In this document: in pieces, positions 11,501-25,374 of the stretch
Layout: each line of letters starts with the position of its first letter
Position numbering within the stretch: the stretch's first letter is position 1
Assembly: GCF_021018805.1 (NCBI RefSeq)
Contig: NC_086256.1
Span: 15,084,532 to 15,148,531, forward strand
Reading direction: 5' to 3'
DNA: 64,000 bases
Source of the DNA: Prinia subflava
Lineage: Eukaryota; Chordata; Aves; Passeriformes; Cisticolidae
The notes under the pieces: generated by a model
The model's database searches: none
Seen by the model: only the letters and a program-made list of their open reading frames with translations
Told to the model about the DNA's origin: nothing
Made by a program: the position numbers and the translations under genes

Positions 11501-13165
11501 TTTCTCATACAGCACTTTTGTCCCAGGGTGAAGGTGCAGTAGAACAGAGAACCTGAGCAAGTGCTTCCCTGAGCTGGAACTTGGGTGTCCAGACAATGCA
11601 ATGAATTGACTGAAGTTCTGATCAGTATAAATGATAGAGTGCATAGATGAAAAGACTCCATATGATTACAGAAAAAATAGCGTGGTTGTTTCTAACACTG
11701 AAATGACAGATGATCTATAGGAAACAGATTTAGAAATCGAGTGCTAAAAATAACGGTGCAGTGCTGTGCAGTAAGAAGAAAATAGTTACTCTTCTCCCTT
11801 AATCACAGAAGAGCAACATTCCTGCCCAGGGAGGTTGGACTAGAATCGAATCACCCCCCTCTTGTGTGGTTTCCTGACAGATGATCAGTTCATTTTTAAC
11901 TCTTCAGGAGTGCAGTCAGGTTATGGTACTTTAACATCCTGTCTTCTGTTTATTTCTTCCACCCTGCTTCCCGTACTCCCACTGTGCTGTGTCTCATCTG
12001 CCCTCACCATACTGCCTTTTCATTTAATCACGCATCAGAAGTCTCCTTCTACCCTCCCATCTCACCACACTGAGTCTAATTTTCTCATTCACAGAGGAGG
12101 CTGTCCTCTCCTCCCTGCTTTAATTATGATTTTGCATTAAAAATAAAAATAATAAAAGCTCATTTTACTGAGACATAAGTTATTGATGCTCTGGCCCTGG
12201 AGAAATATACACACTTTTATTTGAAGTAATTTGAAACATTTTGTTTTTACCAAAAATATGTATTTAAGTAAATGAGAGCTGGGAATGTACCTTCTCTTTT
12301 GGCTGCCTGGCCCCCTTGGAGCTTTGCCTTGGGTGTGTAACTGAGAGACGGCCATTCATGCATGAAGAATAGAGGCTTAATTAATTGGATTGGAATTGTA
12401 AAATGGTGTACTTGATGTGGGTAAGGCACATTCCACACTTTCCCCCCATAAAGATTGTGACATTTTTGTGGAAGTGTTGAAGAGTGGGTCCAGGAGCCAT
12501 CAGATGGATGAGACTTCATTAAATAGGTACAGCAGGGAACCCCTAGTCCTGTATCTCACACAGATTTTTCCCCATGCATTCATTTAATTAACTCTCAATC
12601 TGGATCTATGGTTCCAGTACAATTCTATTTAATTTTTGTTACATGTTATATGTAATTTATAGTACATAATAAATAGTTTGTGAGAGTTGGAGCCATGAAT
12701 GGTTTGAAACAGGTTTTCCATGTCCAAATGAAGCTGACAAATAATTTTTCATTTCTGCCAAAATTAAGGTTCCATTTTTTTCTTCTCAGCCTTGAAAAAT
12801 GCTGTTTAAAAATCTCAAATCATCCAGGAAAGTTTATCAAGTTTCAATAAAATAATGACTTCATTGTTAGCAACTGCTTATTTCAGTCATTCATAAAATG
12901 GCTCCTTTCTCCAATATAAACATTGCATAGAAAATAAAAATATGTGGCTTCAAAATTCTGTTTAATAATATTTATTATAAAAATATATTAAAAGGCATTT
13001 TGGGCCCTCTCTCATCTTCTCATAATGTGCACTTTGCCTCTTTCTAAAATATACTAGTTCTGTGGTGGGGAAATCAGTCTCAGAACCATCTCTTGTGCTC
13101 TGCTGCATTTAAGAATGTGAAAGAATAGGTTCTCAGCAGTAACTTCATCCACTAGGAATGAGAAA

Positions 13166-13678
13166 TCATTGTTTTGTGGCCAGCAAGTATTTTAGAAAAC
13201 AATGGTAATTGATTTTTCTTAAAGCAATGTGCCCTGTAAGCTCACTGGTTGTTTTCTTTTGGTTTTCCAAGAACTGTATCTTCCAAAGCTTCATGAAGAA
13301 CCCTGTCATACGTGGCAGTCCCAATGTTCGCTCCATCTTGAGATATTTTAAGACTGGAATACATGTTGTTGCTCTTGGAGTGTGCAATCCACAGTCAGTG
13401 AGTGTTTTTAATGACCTTTCATGTAATATCAAAGTGTAAACAACAATGCTTATCACCCCTATCTCCTTGTGGACAGTGGCCCTGGAAATATTTTTTCCCC
13501 TCTCATCCAAGATATTTAAGCATGGAGATCTTAAGCACTGATAGCCTTTTTCTTTGAAGCTGCTGAGCTTTACAGGGCTGTTCCTCATGTTCAGAACAGT
13601 TTGAATTAGAAAAGTAGAAGGACATATGATAAGCCATAAATGTTTAACGGCAGAGGAACTTTTGATAGCATCCATCAA
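13166..13678 (-). other. longest open frame, no recognised product
   Basis: A 170-codon frame starts at 13678. Its length is at the edge of what chance gives in 64 kb of AT-rich sequence. There is no signal peptide, membrane segment or known motif, and composition does not separate it from the neighbouring DNA. Two other frames over the same interval also stay open for 40-76 codons, which suggests locally low stop density rather than selection on one frame. A decayed processed pseudogene is possible, but I cannot name a parent. I treat it as noncoding. Confidence 0.2.
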
Positions 13679-16600
13679 GGTCTCCTTAATTTCCTGTCAG
13701 TGATATGGTTTACACACTAGTGGGACCAGAATTCCATCACTCCTTATGAAGGTGAGGGGTAGGGTTTTATTCCTGCATCACATCTCTAGATGTCCTATTA
13801 TTTACTCCAGCAGTCTCATGTGAGTACTTGAGTACTTCCTGAAGCTAACTATTGTGACCTGTTTTGAAGCCTTGAATTGCTACCACCTAGAGAGGTTAAG
13901 TCATAATAATTACAATATGCAGTGACACTTGTGGTCTAAAATAGACCTGGTTTGAACCCTGTAAAAGGGCAGTAAAAAAATCATTTTCCCCTTCTCACAG
14001 TTATGTGGGACCAAGGATTTTACCACCATTATGTAGGGGTCTGAAGCCCAAATGCTGCATGTGCTGAGTAACTTTGAAAATTTAGCTATTATTGTAGCTA
14101 ACCACATAATGTATATATAGCCCCACCTCATATAAATTATGTAAACATCTTGGTTCTACAAGTTTGAGCTGGAATTCTGTAAGCTGTTTCATGAGACTTT
14201 CTGTTGCTACTTGAGCTGGAAAAGTATTGTGATGCCTAGGCTTTCTTGTGGTAGTCTGGCATTTCGTATTCAGGCCCGGGCAAAACTGCGATGAGCATAC
14301 ATTTGCAAAAAAATAAGAAAAAAAGAATGAAAACCAATTCTTCTGTAAATCTTATAAACATCAAGAAAAGGTTCAGATATGAGGCACTGTAAATGGTTTA
14401 TCCTTTCAGTACCTGCCAAACCTTACAAAGAAAACATCCAGGGTTTCCTTGCCTGCTTCTTAGAAATGTCTTGTTCAAAAAAGCCTGTCTCTCACATATG
14501 AGTTCTATGCATTCCTATATAAGTTGAATGTAGCAAGTACAGTTACAATAAAAAAAGTAATTTTAAAAATACAGTCAAAAATTAGTGCAAATGGATCCTC
14601 ACTGCTGGGAGGCACACTCTCATCTACCAATAGCTTTAATTCAATAGTGTACTGCTTGCCATTAGAAAAGACAACATGGAGAAAAATGGACAATTTATTA
14701 TTTTTTATTCTAAAGCCACTTTAATTCCAAGTTCCATTGGCTCCAGAAGTGTCCTGTCTTTTTATGGATTTGGAACAGGTCACATTCTCATTTCTTTTAA
14801 TAGATGAATGTGAGGTAAGAAAAAGCCACCAAAGAAACAGTGTGTAAAGCAAATTAGAATAAAAGGAGATTGATATGATTCCAAGCTGGTGATATAGCAG
14901 TCCATGCTGAGTTTACAGTGCTTGTGGTTTATAGCATGTGCCACAATTACTTCAGCTTAGAGCTGAATAGACTTTGAAAATCCTCAAAGACTTATTAGAT
15001 TATAAAAAGTGATACTTTGACTTTAGGGGATTTTTTTCCAAGAGGGAGAAGTTGAATTTAAAAATGAAATTTCATCTTCCAATGCTGCTTTCTGAGACAG
15101 GTCCAGGAAAAATGTCTGTTTCATTCAGCCACCTATTTTGATGTATCCTTAGCTCAGAAACCACGTACAGAGAAAGTTATGGTACACAGAAAAGACAGAC
15201 ATGAGCAGCTTCCATTGCAAATTCAGAAGGAATTTTCTATTGAAAAGGATTATTTATGCAAATAGTAGTTCAGTTACTGTATTTTTTTAAGGACAGTGTT
15301 CCAAGACAAAGAAGTCTGCTAAGCTCACTTGAAGTACAAACATAGAGCCAGTTGTGGCAGCTGCATAGAAATTATGGGACAATTTTCAGTCAAAGGAGCG
15401 TTGGGAAAAGGGGAAAAGGATATCCAAACATTTCCAAGTTCAACCTCCTTCAGTTAAAAAAATTTACCAAAATAAAAAGAGTAGAATCACAATATTCCCC
15501 CAACCAGGTTTTTTTTTTCCTAGAGCCAAATGACCTCATTTGGAATCTAAGATGGAAAAAATGGCCATCTCCAGCCTTGAATTCTCTAATACACCACAAA
15601 CAGCTATTTGCATATCACAGTAATGCATCTGAACTCCTACCATTACACAAAGCTTTCCCAGTAAGTTTTCAATTACAGACACAAATAGCAGCCGTTCAAA
15701 AAAACTGGTGGGTTTTAATTGTTACCAGTCCATTGGAAAAAAACTTGGAGCAAGAACATTTAATACAAAAGGTAAAGTTCCTGAGGTATACAGTACCTCA
15801 AGAGGGGTACATGAGCGCTCTAGTTTGAGTACAGTAAGTCAGTGGTGAGCCTGGTACATATGATATTCCATGGCTCTTTCTGAGATACATTTGCACCACA
15901 TCTTGCTGTTGCCAAACTGACCCACCATTCTGAAAGGTTCTGCAGAAAATGTTACAGATTAGTTTATTTGCTTCTCAATATGATGTGTTCCAAGTGATTG
16001 GTGTACTTCACCAGCCTTCCCTAACCTCATGATGCTTTTGCCTGCTGTGCAGATGAACATCTTTATTAGCAGTAGTAGCTGTGCTTGGCCTGCCTGTTTC
16101 CCATGTAAGAGGTAACCATAACAAATACTTTATTTGCGAATAAAACCTATATAAATGGTACAAAAACTTGATGTAAATAAATACGGGGAGAAGTTATTGT
16201 GGCTTGATGGGCAAAGGAGTTTTTCTTTCATGCACTGGGACCAGTTCAGCAGCGTGTGTAGGAAAGCTATTTCTCTAGATTGTTTTGGAGTCCTCAGTTA
16301 GGAGGGTTGAAAGGGTCTGGGTGTTTTACCGAGAGTTGGTCATGAAACAGCTTGGCCAAAAGTCCCATCTCTTGCAGGTTTCTGTTGCTAAACTGCTTTT
16401 GACCAGCCTTAGCACTGATGCAGGATGAGTCTGGGCTCCAGCAGAACTGGTCACATCAAGAGTTAGCAGTGCATGAAGAGACCAAGCCCTTCAGCTCAGC
16501 ATGTACCAGCAAGCAATGTCACCCTTCCTAGGCAGAGCCTCTCCATCCAGGACCCTACTCTCTCATACTAATTCTCTTTCCTTATACATAATATCAACTT

Positions 16601-19600
16601 TCTGTGATCTCTCAAGACATACACATCTCTTGCCTCCTTGGAAGAGCTGCCCAACTTGTTCACTACCCACTCTTTGTTCTTTTTCTTCCAGATCCTCATT
16701 TTAACAAGAAGGGCAAATATCTCTATCAGGCAGTTTAAAGGTTCACTCAAGACTGAGTAGTACTGACTCAGCTCAATTTTCCCCAGAAGCATTAAAGACT
16801 CCCTAGAGTTCATTACAGGCCCTTAAGAAACCTGAGGAAAAATATCTGAGGCAACAACACTTGTGAATAAAACCTAACTCAGTTGAACAATTACGCATCT
16901 CACCAAATAACTTTCAATAAAGTAAATGTTAACAACATTAAATTTATTTTTGGAACACTCAAGTTTGTTGAGCAATACTGCTTTCCTTTTCCTGTTAAGG
17001 GTCACATATTCAAGAAGAAACTACATATTTCACTCCAAAGCTTTTCACATGAATAATAGGATTGCAGCATTGGAGGTAATTTATATAAAATTTAAAACAA
17101 AAAATACTTTTTCTGTAAAAATCGTATTTTTAGTTTGTACAAAGTTCTATTCTTTACTAATCTACTTGTATCTGTATATTCAAACAAAAAAAGCCTTCAT
17201 AATACAATACATGCAGATTTGTGGAAATTTGGATTTATTTACATGAAATCGCAAGTATATTATTCTTACTAACTTAAACTGAAAGAAAGCCTTCATTTAA
17301 GTGACTTAATCATACCCAGAAAGCATGTAATAAAATAATGACCTCTATTACAGATCATAAGTAGCAATCAAATCTCTACAAAATAATGATCAAACCAGAT
17401 AATAGGTCTGATTACATTCAAAATCGTGTGCTTCTACTCTGTTTTATTTCCAGAATGAGAAGTAGAAATTGACTTATGAAAAGATGCTGGGCCAACAACC
17501 GAGGGGAGTCTAAGTACATTGAAGAATGCCAATTAAGCCTGGTGGAAGTCTAAACTGGAGTAGCTCACCTCCTCTTCCAGACCCCTCACTGTGTGTGTCA
17601 TACCACTTTAAACCCCCTCAAGACTCACTCAGACAGGTCCACTGAGATTTAGCTACTTAGGTGAACTAAGTCAGGTGTAACTTCCATAGTGCCTCTAAAT
17701 ATAATGATACAATATCCAAATTAGTATAGTTCATATTCCAAGAGGTTGGAAGAGAACAGTAAATGAAGAAAAAGTAACATAAATAAAGTAGCAAATTGGA
17801 AAGAGAAAGAAACTACAGCAAAAAGCCACCTTTCCAGTGATCTTTTTCTGGTTTGGCAGCCTGTGAGATATGCCAGAACAGCCCACAGTGCAAGCAGCCA
17901 GTGGAGTTTAACAGATTCCAATGTTTCAAAAGCTGCTTCCACCAGGACCTCTTCAGCCCAAGTCCCCCAGACCTTTGGGACATGCTCAAAACTCTTTGAC
18001 CTGCAATCACATATCTGACAGATCTGCATGTTGGGATCTTTTTTTACTTATGGCTTCATTCTTTCTGCTTTTCTTTCTGACAGAAGTATGATGGCTTGAC
18101 ATGCTAACCTCTCTCAGCATAAGAAATATAAGATTAATTCCTCCATATTTCTGCAGTTACCAGTCAACAACTCCTGTTTCATAATTTATATGTCAAAGTC
18201 TTTACATGTTCAGGGCAACACTCAGTGTCCCGATTGCAAGAGTCTAGTCTCCCTTGAAATATTAAATCCCAGATACTTAGGGTAAAAGGCATATCCATAT
18301 GACAAAGAAGGTAGAGACGCAAGCCTCTCTTTCTGGTCCACTCTGGCCAAAACCAGATAGCTCTGGGGCAGATGTAATTTAAAACTACAGTAACTGCTAA
18401 GCATTGTATTAGGGTATTTGAAGACTCCTCTTCCCAAAGGGTTCTCAATAAGATCCAAACACCTGGCATTTGCAATTAGTATAGGATGTAATTTCTACCT
18501 TTTTTTAAATTTAATAATACAGCCGTACCCAGGTTCTCTCCCAGCTCCCTCAGGAGGTACTGAGATTGCCTTATACTCATCTTTCCTGTAACCACCATGC
18601 CACAATTCATGCTGAAGGGGAGGAAACTCCCTTGTTCACTTTGTTCTGGAATCCCTCCTAATGGAATCCACTCTGCAAAGCCTGATCAGCAGGACAGGGA
18701 ACAGAGCAAACATGACTACAGCTTGGCTGTCAAAGGACAGGGAAAGTGTACACACTTTTCAGAGATAAACTTCTGTCTACAGAATTTGAGCGACCTCCCA
18801 TACCACACTGAAATACTGTGTCCATGAACAGTCACCCACTGACAGTATTATCAATGGCCTTTGCAAACGTTTCATTTCAGTATCTTCATTCAGTATAAAA
18901 AAGCCTGGGTTTGTTCCTTCAGTAGCTGTACAGATCCTAAGTAATAACAACCAAAACATACCTTAGACACTGCATTGGTGAATCATGATGATGTGAACAG
19001 GTTGTTCTAAATTCCTAAGCTGTTAAAGGAAAATTAAAAGCTTCTAATTTTGCTAACAGAACATTTTGTTTGCTCATTTGCTTCACCCCAGTGCAGTCTC
19101 AAAGAACAGCCTGAAGCTATTCAAACAGCCCTCAGCAGACCTAAATATCTGTTTTGATCCCCACATTTGCAAACTAGAAATCTAACTGAAAGTCAAGTGC
19201 TTATTTATAGTGACATCAAAGCCGAGGCTTTAAGAATATGTTTCATCAGTAGAATGAGGTTTGTGTGGGCTAGACACCCAATTCCAATCCACTGTTGTAA
19301 TACATAAAGCTACAGAGATGACTAAGGTTTGCAGGTTAAAAAGAGCCAAGAGAGAATGTACAGAAAAGGCAGAGAGAGCACAGAAAGCCACCACATGCTA
19401 AGTTCATAGAAGCAGCTTTAAGAACTTATTACCAGCATTGTTGAAAGTTAAATAGGAGAGAAGTTTCTTTATAAATGGCAGGCAACTGTTGCTTTGGTTT
19501 TTCTGAGATTTTTTAAAGCCTTCTACTTGCTTGTAAGATGGAGTCAGTTCTTTAGCTACTGTTGCAATATTAAGGGTCAGTCTTTCACTTTCTCACGCTT

Positions 19601-21074
19601 TAGAACATAAACAACCTTTCTTGGTTTTGTTCACTGTCCTTTGCTTACATATTTCCAGCCTGAAAACAATGTTGGTTGACAGCTGGCATAGCCAGTGAGG
19701 TGAAGGGGTAGTAACCCCAAGAGCCAATGTGCTTCCAGACCCACAAAATTATAAAAAGAAAGAAATAAACAGGCTAGCCCCTCTTTTCTCAGTAGAGAGC
19801 AGCTTTCACTGAAGACTCTGCCTCCGTGTTGTTGATTATTGCATTCCAAGCAACAGGCAACTGCTCCATCTGTAATCTACCCTCGAGGCAGAGGAGGACA
19901 AAGCCTGGTGAGACTCAGAGTCTGAGAAAGACAGTACAGCATCTTTTCTATCCACTTACCATCAGCTTAAATAGCATCTTACTTGCTGGATGATATAAAC
20001 ATCATACACTGCAGCATGTGCAGACCAAACGAGTTCAAATTCAACAGTTTTCTCCATAGGACCCCGGCCTCCCTGACCCCAGCAGGGGTCCAGAGAGCCT
20101 CCTTGTGTGCAGGTTTGGTTGCACCTTGCACCTTTTGCTTAGGCAGCAACTCGCCTTACCCTCTGTCAGAAAGCAAGCAGCTGTAACAGGGGGCCCAGGA
20201 GCAGTTTTCAAAGTCAAAATGGTGCTGCAGCTCGCTGTCACCCCACTGGAGCACTGTGGGCACGTTCCCATGGTATGGCACTATGCCACCTGTACCATAA
20301 ACACAGCCTGTACTGGACCATAAGCACAACCCCGCTCTGGTACAGTGCCAGAAAACACGCTAAGAGCGAGCTTCCAAAACACCTCGTTGGGAAAGCTCAA
20401 AATACCAAAAACAGATCTCAGACATCATAATAATGCCTTGGGAAGGGCTCTGGGCAATAAGAGCTTGTGTGCTAAACACAGTGAATCCACAGATATTCAG
20501 GTAATCAGTTGCTTGTGGGGAGGGCTGACATGAGCTAATTCTCTGAAAAGAGCTTATAGATAACTATGGGGAACCATAATTGCACATTGCTCCTGTCTAG
20601 TACAGCAGTTTAGCACTGAAGTTCCGATTGTACGTGATACTTGGGAGTTATTCAATAATCAAATAAATACTAAGTAATAATAGCATACTTTGTTTACAAA
20701 TATCTGTACACACTGTGCTCTTTAATACCACTAACAGCATTTATTTGCTTGTCAATACTGTTCTTTAGGAAAGTCATGTGGCACTGCAGTATCTGCTACA
20801 AAGCAGTTTCAGCCTTATGAACTCAGCCTGAAACATGCTACTATACATATTGATTCCGAGTATAAATATTGTCACACTGCATAATTTTGTCAATTTAATT
20901 TCTAAATATTTGTCAAAATAAATTTGGCAATTTAAGTTTTTAAAAATGGATCTAGATGCCTTATTAACTACATTTGTTTACTGTGTTTTTTACTACGTTA
21001 ACTACTACTTCATTTATCTAAAATGAAAAGAAAATCATATTCCTCACATTCTACAGTAACTGTTCCTGCATTAC

Positions 21075-21180
21075 ACTGCCAGTATCTGAGGGCAGAGACT
21101 GTCTTATGTTACTTGCATGCAACACAATATACATACTTATCTCTCACACAGTATTCATAATAAAATAGTAACAGAAAGCT
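21075..21180 (+). mobile_element. possible ancient LINE (L3/CR1-like) tail
   Basis: The phrase 'gagggcagagactgtct', followed by an ACACAAT motif and then an AT-rich end with AATAAAAT, resembles the 3' tail common to old amniote L3/CR1-type LINE copies ('gggcagggactgtct ... gcacaatg ... aataaata'). The match is short and from memory. Chance similarity is not excluded. Confidence 0.3.
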
Positions 21181-24100
21181 TTAACAGCAGCTCAGCAAAA
21201 AAGTCTAGAAGGAGAAAAAGGCAGATTAATAAGATGTCAAACAAAATGAGTCTTTATGAGTCAAGAACTGGCTCATACAGGGCTCAAGGCTGAGCTAGTT
21301 TTTTCCCAAACCTGTAAGATACAGCATCCTCCCCTCTGTGAATGAGATACAAATATCAGGCATTATAGCAAAGACCCTGCAGAAATGGTTCACACTCCTG
21401 AATGATTTTTCAAAACCTCTTTCACATCTAGAGTGGATCTGCTTTTCCTCATGCTTTGAGGCATGGGAAAACATGGGGCATGCTTATCCTCAGAGAGTTG
21501 GCCCTATCCCCAGCTATGCAGAGTTAACATGATGATCTCCTCTATAGAGCTGTGAGAGTGAAAGGCTCCTCTCTGCTTTCTCTCCAGCCTCTATAAGTCA
21601 ACACAGTAAATCGAGGATACCTTCTAGGATGGCTTTTATGTGCCACATAGAAACTGAGCAATTAAGGAATCTGTCAATAAGTGTACACTACAGACAACAA
21701 ACATGGTGGGGAAATTCAGCTTGGTACACCTCCTAGGAACATACTTGAGGAAAGCCCTGCAACTGGGGCAGTTATCAAAAGCTACCACGGAGTGAGTTAA
21801 TAGAGAAGGGCTAAAAATAAATGGCCAGACAGAAAAAATGCTGAATGCAGAGCCAGAGGGACTGCTGATAAAATTAGTCTGCAAGTCTCTACCCAGACAG
21901 TAGAGGGCTGCACAATTTCTCCAGCGTGGGAAAGGTTTAACGTGACAGAAGGCACAACTGAGCCTGTGCCTGATCCCGGGGAGGGGCACAGCTCAGCTCC
22001 AGCTAGAAAAGAGCCCACCTCAGATCCAACAGGGCAGCACTGGCCAAGCAGGAGCCATCGGACAGGAAATGAGTGATGTGGACAGAGCCTGAGCACATCC
22101 AGTGAGTAACTGAACCTTGGCTGCGCGAGGGCAGCTTTGGCTTGCCAAACGCCCCTTGCTTTGACCAACAATGGAGCCAAACTCACACCTGCACTGACTG
22201 TCCCTTCAGGCCTCAGGTAGGTTTAGATCTTCTTTATGATTGAGAATATGCCTGATGAAGATGACTGCAACACATTCCTGGTTCCCTGTTTTGTACAGTG
22301 TCCCCTCACAACCGCTCTTGGCAGAAACCTGTTCACTTTGCCCCCTTCGTGATGAGGGCTCACAGCTTTCATGAGAGCTGGAAACCTCACACTCAAACCA
22401 CAGGCCAGCATATGGCCACTTCTGGACCTCTCCTCAGTGCATCAGTCACTATTTTTTGCCATTTTGCCTTCAAGGAAGATTAGGTAGGAGATATTAGAGT
22501 TCTCAAGCCAATTCTCCACCCCCCAGAGTCACTCCAAATCAGCTCCAGCCTGTTTGGGGCAGCCGCATTTTATATCTGCTCTACTCATGGCTTTACTCCC
22601 AACAGCAGCAGTAATTAGTCCCTACCTTACAGCACCTTTTGCTCCTGTCTGGGTTCAATATTTGTCATTTATCTGTCTCAGTGAGTGATTCAGCTCCTGT
22701 GTTACGCAGGCAGGGGCAGTGACTGTGCTTGCTCTGAGGGTATAGCACAGACCCTGCTCTATCAAATGCCTAAGCACTGATACACCACAGAGTTCACAGC
22801 ACTCCCTGGCAGTGGGGTCAGGCACTATAAATATTCAACAGAGGAATGCTGGGAGAACAGTGATACTGAAGGGTGATAGTTCTGGAGAAACAAAATACCC
22901 CCAAAGTGTGTATGATTTCCTGCCTCGTACACTGAAGCATCAAGACACAGAATAGCCTTACTAATTGTGAGGGAGATTGGGGACTTGTGGGTCTATTTTG
23001 CCCAGAGACACCAAGTGTTTTGAGAGAAATAATATACTTTATCAGGCCACACATGAGAACTGGAAAAAGGAGATACATTTTCCAGAACACGGGATCTGTA
23101 TGAGATCATTTAAGGTTTTGATCCTTTGAACACCATCACTCTTGGCTCAGTTTGAACACTGCATCTTTCCAAAGGCACTAATTGATTTGGCTCTGTACAA
23201 GATGAATAAGAAAATAGCAACTGAAAATTTATTCTTGACTAGAATGCTGAAGAATGAGTAATATACCTCTTTTCCACTAATTTCTAATTAAATATGGCAA
23301 AGAGATAGGTAGGTTGCCTTACTCAGGAACAAGTAAACCATCCAAACAACATATTTGTGGTGTGGCTGTTTGGCATTTACCTCTAGCCTAGAAACTTGTA
23401 CCGATTATCTTACCATTACTGGAACATGGTACATCACAGATTGCATACTTCAGGCATATAATTTCAAGGGCAGGAAAGGCATATCAAACCCATCATTTTC
23501 TAATTCTGTAGATGAGGGTTTGTTTACACAGTCTTATACCATTTCAGATGATTGGAGGCAAGATCAGTAGAAAAAAATAGCTTTACTATAGATAACGTGA
23601 GCCTCGCCAGTCCTATTTCTTAAGGCTTATATTAATGTCAATACAAGTTTCAAGGGACTACCCATAGGATACTCTTGAAAATAAGATGTCACATTTCAAT
23701 GAATTTAACCCAAGGCACAATTTTTTAAGTGCACACTGTAAATATTAAATAAATTTGTCTACTCCCTTGTAGCTGCTGCTTATTGTTTGAGAAATATTTC
23801 AACTTAAAAACTAAAAACTGTGAAAATTTTGGCATGTGCCAAAAGAATTTTAGAATTTTGACATAAACTGTGATCTAATTAAACAATAAGACCTGACAAA
23901 ACAGTCACCACTGTCTGATAATGACCTCCCGGGGCAGTTAAACATACCAAAGCAAAGCAGAACAGACTGAGAAGGTCAGCAGCAGCACTAAGAAACCCTT
24001 TACAAGACATCTAGTCATTCTTGTAGCTCTCACTCTCTTTGTTTTATATTTCTTGTATTTAAAAAAATAAAACAAGCACATGGAAATACAGGAAAGACTT

Positions 24101-25279
24101 TGTTCTGATTTATCTGCATATACAAAAACACCAAACTACAACTACGTGGTCTGTGTAAATAATCCTAGTCCGACGGGCACATTCTTTTGCAAACTTTATT
24201 AAAACAATTATTGTTCTCATGTAGCATAATGAATACCAACATGCTGGGCCTAAAAAGAATGTGATAGGGACAGCCTGTACATGGCACTTACAATACTGCT
24301 GGCATAGGTATCCATCTAAAATGGAGACTAGAATATGTACAGTTCTGCATCCTCTGTCACATGTAAGGAAATGGCTCAAGCCACAGTGTGGACAGAGTCT
24401 CTTTAAATGGGTTGCCCTGAGCTAAGCACTTCACATACAAAGTAGGATTTCCAGGCATCCTACTAATAAGGAGAGAGTACCTAACTTCAGGGAGTTGAGC
24501 TGTGCCCCTATAACAATTCAGAATGATGGCTGCATTCACAGGTTAGTTCAAGGTTCTTGTGTGCTATACCTAAGTTTACAAAACACACAGAACATACTTC
24601 CATGGGCAGCTTCCTTTTCATCCATGACAAAGGAGGGCAGTGTTTTAAGGTACAGAACTAGTCTGTGGAGATGTTTATATAGCTTATTTTTACAATGCAG
24701 CTAAGTAACTGGAAACACAGCACATGCATCTCCTTGCAGCTGAGAGAAACACAGCACCTCTCTTTCCAGACCGGCAGTAGGGACCATCCTTTTGTCATCT
24801 GCTGCTTCTTTCAGAGACCACTGCTTAAGTGCTGCATACAACACACCTCAACAAATTACACTACAAATTTGATTTCTGAAGCCACTTAAAAGTTTACACA
24901 TAATAGCAAAAGGTAATTCCTTGCAGAAGGGTAGTGACCATGTCCTGGTATAAAGTCTCTTCCTAATTTGGAGAAAAAGGTAAATAGGTGTATGTGCATA
25001 TACTGAAATGGCATTTAACTTACTGCTCTGTAACATCCCTGCAGCATGGCAATTATTACAGTAACCTTGTTACATTTACTCCAAAGTGTAGGATCTCCCA
25101 GATTCCAGAAAATTAATCCAAATATACTAATTTTTTCTAATTAAGAATACCAGAGTACATGGTATACAAAACTTGATCTTATTTGCTTTTGTATACATAA
25201 AACAGATTCAGTCACCCCCCCTGTCCTCTAAAACATTTTGGTTTGTTTTTCAGTTTTTAAGAGCTGATGCTGTGCTTAC

Positions 25280-25370
25280 CTGCTGACTTCCACTGGGGTT
25301 TCTGCATGGTTTAGTCTAAATACTCTTGATGCTGGACCTCTCGTGCTATGAGCTACTTCAAAGAACAGAA
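25280..25370 (-). other. exon-like segment, unassigned
   Basis: On the minus strand, a pyrimidine-rich acceptor (ATCCCTTTTCTAG) precedes 91 bp that end in a strong donor, GCAG|GTAAGC (exon end 25280, intron from 25279). Exactly one frame is open, with two bases at each end from split codons. It encodes 29 residues including LFFEVAHSTRGP and NHAETPVEV. The splice signals are the best pair I found around an open frame in this window. I do not recognise the peptide, and no flanking exon is visible. A phrase in it (CCCCAGTGGAAGTCA) also resembles a motif common in old amniote repeats, so a repeat-derived pseudo-exon is an alternative. Confidence 0.28.
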
Positions 25371-25374
25371 CTAG

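Larger units (their letters stand above)
8510..25275. other. long anonymous noncoding stretch
   Basis: No gene is recognised over nearly 17 kb. Blocks richer in G and C occur at about 9100-9480 (with a perfect tandem 12-mer, TCCCACCTTCCT twice, at 9316-9339), 11100-11300, 20030-20330 and 21640-22200. Each holds overlapping open frames on both strands with no domain. The longest frame is 13166-13678 on the minus strand. A 158-codon plus frame lies at 15352-15828 and is likewise unrecognised. A possible ancient LINE tail lies at 21075-21180. An imperfect tandem duplication lies at 24698-24770. The rest is AT-rich with scattered homeodomain-type ATTA motifs and nothing I can assign. Confidence 0.55.

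Noticed and set aside
11803..11850. Possible CR1 scrap ('ggaggttggactagaa')
   Set aside because: Only about 35 bp is similar, with no 3' terminal repeat and no continuation on either side.
15352..15828. 158-codon plus-strand frame
   Set aside because: Composition equals the background and there is no recognisable motif. One or two such frames are expected by chance in 64 kb.
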